A stretch of 45,011 nucleotides of DNA, from positions 1 to 45,011 of the forward strand of contig CALBUB010000071.1 of assembly GCA_937967955.1 (NCBI GenBank), given 5' to 3'. A model generated the notes under the pieces. That model saw nothing but the letters and a program-made list of their open reading frames with translations. It searched no databases and was not told the origin of the DNA. This DNA comes from an uncultured Bacillota bacterium. GTDB lineage: Bacteria > Bacillota > Clostridia > Tissierellales > Tepidimicrobiaceae. Of this stretch, positions 41,698 to 45,011 are shown piece after piece (the first letter of the stretch is position 1; each line of letters begins with the position of its first letter). A program made the position numbers and the translations under genes.

Positions 41698-43062
41698 ATG
41701 GCTATGCCTGTAGAATTAATCTATCTATTTGTATTACTTATTACTATAGTTGTAGTTTTTGTTCTTTATAAAAGGCCTATATATGAAGCAATGTTTATGG
41801 GCTTTTTAGTCATGGTAGTTGCCTTAGGAAAATTTGATAAATTATTATATTACCTAATCAAACCATCTACTAACACCCTATTCTATGCAATAGTGGCCTT
41901 CTTAACTTTAGCTTATATATTTGGAAAGACCAATGTAATTAACTATGTTATCGATTTTATATTAGCCATTGTAGGCAGGTTTAGAGGTGGTGCTGGTTGG
42001 GTTTCCCTTATATCTAGTACATTTATGGCTGCCCTTTCTGGAACTGGGCCAGGAAATGTGGCTGCAACAGGAGTTTTTACTATACCTGCTATGATAAGAA
42101 CTAAATTCCCAAGACATTTAGCAGCAACAGTAGAGATGTCTGCAAGTTCATTAGGGCCAATGATACCACCATCTGGTACTATACTTTTAGCCTTTGGTGT
42201 ATTAGATGCTATATATCCAGGTAAATATACATTGTCCCATTTTTGGATGGTTGTATGGGGGATAGGCATATGGCTAATACTACAAAGGGCTTTAACTCTA
42301 TATGGCTTTGTTAAATATTATAAAGTTGAAGCAGTTCCTGAAGAAGAACGTCCAGATATTAAGGAAACCTTGAGAAAAGGTTGGAAAGCATTACTAGTGC
42401 CGCTGATAATTTTCTTACCCTTATTTTTAGACTTCCAACTTAAAGATACTTTCTTTACAAGTCGCCTTGGAGAAGATGGAGCAGCAGCTTTATCTAGCAG
42501 TGTAATACAATTTACTCCAGGAATAGCAGCAATTTATGCGCTGATAATTAGCCGTGATGAAATAGGTGGCCTAAATCCGAAAAATATATTCAATCTATTT
42601 AAAGAGGCTATTTCTCAAGTAGTTCCAGTAGCAGCTACAGTATATTTTGCTTATTGCCTATCAGAATTATTTGGAGATGCTAATATTGCGGAACCAATAG
42701 GCGACTATATAGCTAATTTCAATATGACAAAAACTCAATTAGCTATATTCTTCCCACTACTTACTACATTTTTAGGAATGTTCATAACTGGTTCTGCCCA
42801 AATAGCTATATTTGGTTCACTTATAATTACTGGTTTGGCAGGAGTAGGCGTAAATCCATTATTGGCAGCAGCTATTCTACCTTGTATAACAGGAGCATTA
42901 GAAGGTACGACACCACCATTGGCTCTTGCCATGTATGCAGCAATGGGTGTTGCTAAATCTGGCATGAAAGAAACATCTATATTGGCTCTTATATGGGTTA
43001 TATGCCATTTGTTATTTGCTATATTGATATTAACAGGAGTACTACCAGTACCATTTTTATAA
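41698..43062 (+). CDS. TRAP-type transporter large membrane subunit (DctM-like)
   Basis: 454-residue polytopic membrane protein with about 11-12 hydrophobic segments. Landmarks of the DctM/IT superfamily are FMAALSGTGPGNVAATGVFTIPAMI in the first repeat (key piece SGTGPGNVAATG), MSASSLGPMIPPSGTILLAFG, and the second-repeat ITGSAQIAIFGSLIITGLAGVG and PCITGALEGTTPPLALAMYAA. In TRAP systems this subunit moves organic acids with Na+. No periplasmic DctP-type binding protein gene is in the window, so one may be encoded elsewhere or the system may work without it. The start ATG has AAAGGGGG. It is followed 12 bases later by a small membrane protein, its probable DctQ-like partner. Confidence 0.85.
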   Translation: MAMPVELIYLFVLLITIVVVFVLYKRPIYEAMFMGFLVMVVALGKFDKLLYYLIKPSTNTLFYAIVAFLTLAYIFGKTNVINYVIDFILAIVGRFRGGAGWVSLISSTFMAALSGTGPGNVAATGVFTIPAMIRTKFPRHLAATVEMSASSLGPMIPPSGTILLAFGVLDAIYPGKYTLSHFWMVVWGIGIWLILQRALTLYGFVKYYKVEAVPEEERPDIKETLRKGWKALLVPLIIFLPLFLDFQLKDTFFTSRLGEDGAAALSSSVIQFTPGIAAIYALIISRDEIGGLNPKNIFNLFKEAISQVVPVAATVYFAYCLSELFGDANIAEPIGDYIANFNMTKTQLAIFFPLLTTFLGMFITGSAQIAIFGSLIITGLAGVGVNPLLAAAILPCITGALEGTTPPLALAMYAAMGVAKSGMKETSILALIWVICHLLFAILILTGVLPVPFL

Positions 43063-43074
43063 GGGGGAATTAAT

Positions 43075-43338
43075 ATGAGAGATAGTTTACAGAAGCTTAT
43101 TGAATCCCTATTTAGTATTTTCCTCATAATTGCTATAGTTGGTGGTGGAATCATACTCTTAATGTTTGTTGCAGGTATTATTGTAGGTGGAACTACAGGA
43201 AACTTTCTAGCTGTAACTGCAAAAGATACTATGTTACCTATGTTTATTAGAGCTGCAGCTATTGCAGTATTATTAGGTTTGCTCCAATATTATGTAATAG
43301 GGGAACATGCCCTTACTATGGATGAAAATGATGAGTAA
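43075..43338 (+). CDS. Small membrane protein, probable TRAP small-subunit analogue
   Basis: 87 residues with two clear transmembrane segments (about 14-38: SIFLIIAIVGGGIILLMFV, and 57-75: IRAAAIAVLLGLLQYYVI). It is shorter than a normal DctQ protein (about 150-180 residues, four helices), so it is at best a reduced form or a different accessory subunit. Its position 12 bases after the DctM-like gene, with GGGGG as ribosome site, argues that the two work together. A perfect terminator follows. Confidence 0.75.
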   Translation: MRDSLQKLIESLFSIFLIIAIVGGGIILLMFVAGIIVGGTTGNFLAVTAKDTMLPMFIRAAAIAVLLGLLQYYVIGEHALTMDENDE

Positions 43339-43363
43339 AGGTGAGCTTGTGCTCACCTTTTTT
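43337..43363 (+). terminator. Terminator after the transporter pair
   Basis: Ten-base perfect stem AAAGGTGAGC (43337-43346) / GCTCACCTTT (43351-43360), loop TTGT, followed by further Ts. Confidence 0.88.
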
Positions 43364-43366
43364 GTG

Positions 43367-43383
43367 TGTAAAATTATATTACA
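43367..43383. promoter_or_regulatory. TGT-N11-ACA inverted repeat, copy 3
   Basis: TGTAAAATTATATTACA has the same 17-base spacing and outer half-sites as the copies at 41297 and 41574. It lies 127 bases before the -12 region of the sigma-54-type promoter, a usual distance for an enhancer-binding protein site. Confidence 0.5.
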
Positions 43384-43509
43384 TATTTTTTGCTGATATT
43401 TTAAGTTTAAAGTAAACTTATTAGACGCTAAATGGGTTATATAAACCCTATTTTTTCTTTTTCATAAGGTAAAAGGCATAAAATCAACAACTAATTTTTT
43501 TTGGAATAC

Positions 43510-43525
43510 TGGCACAATTGTTGCA
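43510..43525 (+). promoter_or_regulatory. Sigma-54 type -24/-12 promoter
   Basis: TGGCAC-AATTG-TTGCA has GG (43511-43512) and GC (43523-43524) exactly 10 bases apart and matches the consensus TGGCAC-N5-TTGCA. Transcription would begin near 43536, about 30 bases before the AtuA-family ATG. Such promoters need an ATP-dependent activator; none is encoded in the window. Confidence 0.75.
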
Positions 43526-43564
43526 GTAACAAATGGTAACAAGACAATAAAAGGGAGGATTAAA

Positions 43565-44936
43565 ATGAAAAAGAAAGAGTTAAGAATCCTCTGTCCCAAT
43601 GGGCATTTAGGCTTTGCCCCTACTAAGGAAGAAAGTTTTTATATTGGTGCAAAGACTAAACCAGATTACTACTGCTGTGATTCAGGTAGCGATGATATAG
43701 GACCAGCACCACTAGGAGCGGATAAATCGGTAAGCTTATATGCGTGGCAAAAACATGATCTAGAGCTTATGCTATTGGCAGCAAGAGAACAAGGAGTACC
43801 AATGATAGTAGGTTCAGCAGGTGATACAGGAACAAATAGTAGGGTAGATATGTATGTGCAGATTATAAAGGATTTGGCTAAGGAACATAAGCTTCCTAAA
43901 TTTAAACTAGCATACTTTTATTCGGAAGTAGATAAAGAATACTTAAGAAAGAAACTAGAAAAGGGAGAAAGAATTTACGGTTTAGATTCTAGGGAGGACT
44001 TAACCCTTGAAGAACTAGAAAAAACAGAAAGGATAGTAGCCGTTGCAGGCGTTCATCCATATATTAAAGCCTTGGAGATGGGTGCAGATGTTATAATAGG
44101 TGGTCGTTCTTCAGATGTAGCCATATTTGCAGCCCCAGCCATTTATGAAGGCTTCCCAGAAGCTGAATCATACTATTTAGGAAAAGTATTAGAATGTGCT
44201 TCCTTCTGTGCAGAGCCCTATGGAGCTAAGGAGACGGTTATAGGTACCATAAGCCATGAAGATATAAAGGTAACAGCCATGGCGCTCTGGCAAAGATGTA
44301 CAGTTGCCTCAGTTGCAGCCCATGCCATGTATGAAAGGTCTAATCCCTATTACGAATATTTTGCTGGCGGCATGTTAGATATGTCTGAATGTGTATATGA
44401 ACAATACGATGAAAAAAACTGCTAGAATAACCAATCCAAAATTTATTCCTACTAAAGGAAGGATTAGAATAAAGCTAGAAGGTTCAGCTAAAGTAGGTGA
44501 AATGTATATAGGAATTGCAGGAGTCAGGGATCCTTATACAATAAAGAACATAGATAAAATTATAGAGTTAGCCAGAGAACAGGTAAGAGAACAATATGGT
44601 GATAAAGGCTATGAATTACACTTCATAGTCTATGGTAAAAATGGAGTAATGCAGGATTTAGAGCCAGTAAAAGAGATAAGAGCCCATGAATTATGTGTTG
44701 TGGTTCAAGGTATAGCCGAGGATAAAGAAATGGCCAAAGAAATAGCCATGATGGGTACAAGGCAGATATTCTATGCAAGACTCCCAGAAGTTAAAGGTAC
44801 TGCAGGAACAGCTGCCTTTTTAGTTGATGAAGTACTACCTGCCACCCCAGCCTATAGATGGTCTATAAACCATGCAGTAGAAGTAGATGATCCCATGGAG
44901 TTATTTGATTTAAGAATAATAGAAGTGGGAGGGTAG
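43565..44936 (+). CDS. AtuA family (DUF1446-like) protein, frameshifted at an A7 run
   Basis: One gene of about 456 codons now in two frames. The first part (43565-44425) runs from LRILCPNGHLGFAPTKEESF through IVGSAGDTGTNSRVDMYV, GADVIIGGRSSDVAIFA and MLDMSECVYEQYDEK, then stops at a TAG. The second part, in the +1 frame, continues TARITNPKFIPTKGRIRIKL, MYIGIAGVRDPYTIKN and ends IIEVGG. The break lies at seven A bases (44411-44418 region); six would restore GAT GAA AAA ACT GCT. AtuA proteins occur in acyclic-terpene and other branched-acid catabolic clusters and have no settled reaction. GGGAGG precedes the start. The frameshift may be a true mutation, transcriptional slippage or a homopolymer error. 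Confidence 0.82.
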
Positions 44937-44939
44937 GGT

Positions 44940-45011
44940 ATGAAGACAGTAAAACTAGTGGATTTAGCTAAAACAATAAGGAGTAAAAATGCAGAAACCG
45001 ATAGGATTACC
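44940..45011 (+). CDS. DUF4387 family protein, 3' end outside window
   Basis: Only the first 24 codons are visible: MKTVKLVDLAKTIRSKN then AETDRIT. The L-x-D-L-A-K-x-I-R-S-K-N-A pattern is the start of DUF4387 proteins, which are routinely encoded next to AtuA-family genes or fused to them. It starts 3 bases after the AtuA frame ends with GGGAGGG inside the upstream gene, so translation is coupled. Confidence 0.7.
   Translation, partial: MKTVKLVDLAKTIRSKNAETDRIT

Noticed and set aside
44409..44418. A AAA AAC heptamer as a -1 programmed frameshift site in the AtuA gene
   Set aside because: The heptamer is in the correct phase for a -1 shift, but homology requires a +1 (or -2) change; a -1 shift leads to another stop within a few codons.

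Overview
The window is a low-GC, gene-dense chromosomal segment of a Gram-positive anaerobe, most likely an amino-acid-fermenting clostridium of the Tissierellales type. Pointers are the AT-rich coding, strong AGGAGG-like ribosome sites with several TTG/GTG starts, a GrdX protein (glycine-reductase associated), a one-chain pyruvate:ferredoxin oxidoreductase, and the Firmicutes order hprK / murB / PHP / rapZ / yvcK / whiA / HPr. No rRNA, tRNA, insertion sequence, prophage or CRISPR array was seen.

Layout. 1-2760: uvrC (5' end outside the window) and hprK. 2761-7774: a lactate island with an XRE-cupin regulator, an intact L-lactate dehydrogenase, a lactate permease broken by three lesions, and a D-lactate/2-hydroxyacid dehydrogenase broken by two. 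7831-11567: PFOR behind a promoter nearly identical to the one upstream of the XRE-cupin gene. 11618-20349: an orphan solute-binding protein, murB, PHP, rapZ and yvcK, then a Rad52/DdrA-like protein and an M42 peptidase on the minus strand, then nudix, whiA and HPr, and grdX on the minus strand. 20528-27415: dnaE, a small protein, pfkA, pyk and a thioesterase, all on the plus strand. 27566-30135: a sensor kinase and response regulator on the minus strand with an opposite-strand secreted protein between them; the sensor loop is Met/His-rich. 30395-37050: rlmCD-type methyltransferase, MATE pump, DUF362 protein and exonuclease III, interspersed with remnants of an amidohydrolase, a MerR-TipAS regulator, a formiminotetrahydrofolate cyclodeaminase and a glutathione peroxidase. 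37202-41234: a metallophosphoesterase with altered metal ligands, an unknown protein, two FMN reductases and DusA. 41235-45011: a TRAP-like transporter pair, then an AtuA-family gene (frameshifted at an A7 run) and the start of a DUF4387 gene behind a sigma-54-type promoter.

How it fits together. HprK and its substrate HPr (His15 and Ser46 both present), with RapZ, YvcK, PfkA and Pyk, form a carbon-flux control and lower-glycolysis block. PFOR takes pyruvate to acetyl-CoA. L-lactate formation is still possible, but lactate transport and D-lactate turnover appear lost. The right-hand operon looks like an inducible catabolic module for an unidentified organic acid, driven by a sigma-54 activator encoded elsewhere.

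The clearest overall signal is ongoing gene decay: six degraded genes plus one single-base frameshift in 45 kb, beside very long intact genes (dnaE, PFOR), which argues against generally poor sequence. All family calls come from reading motifs; no database search was run.
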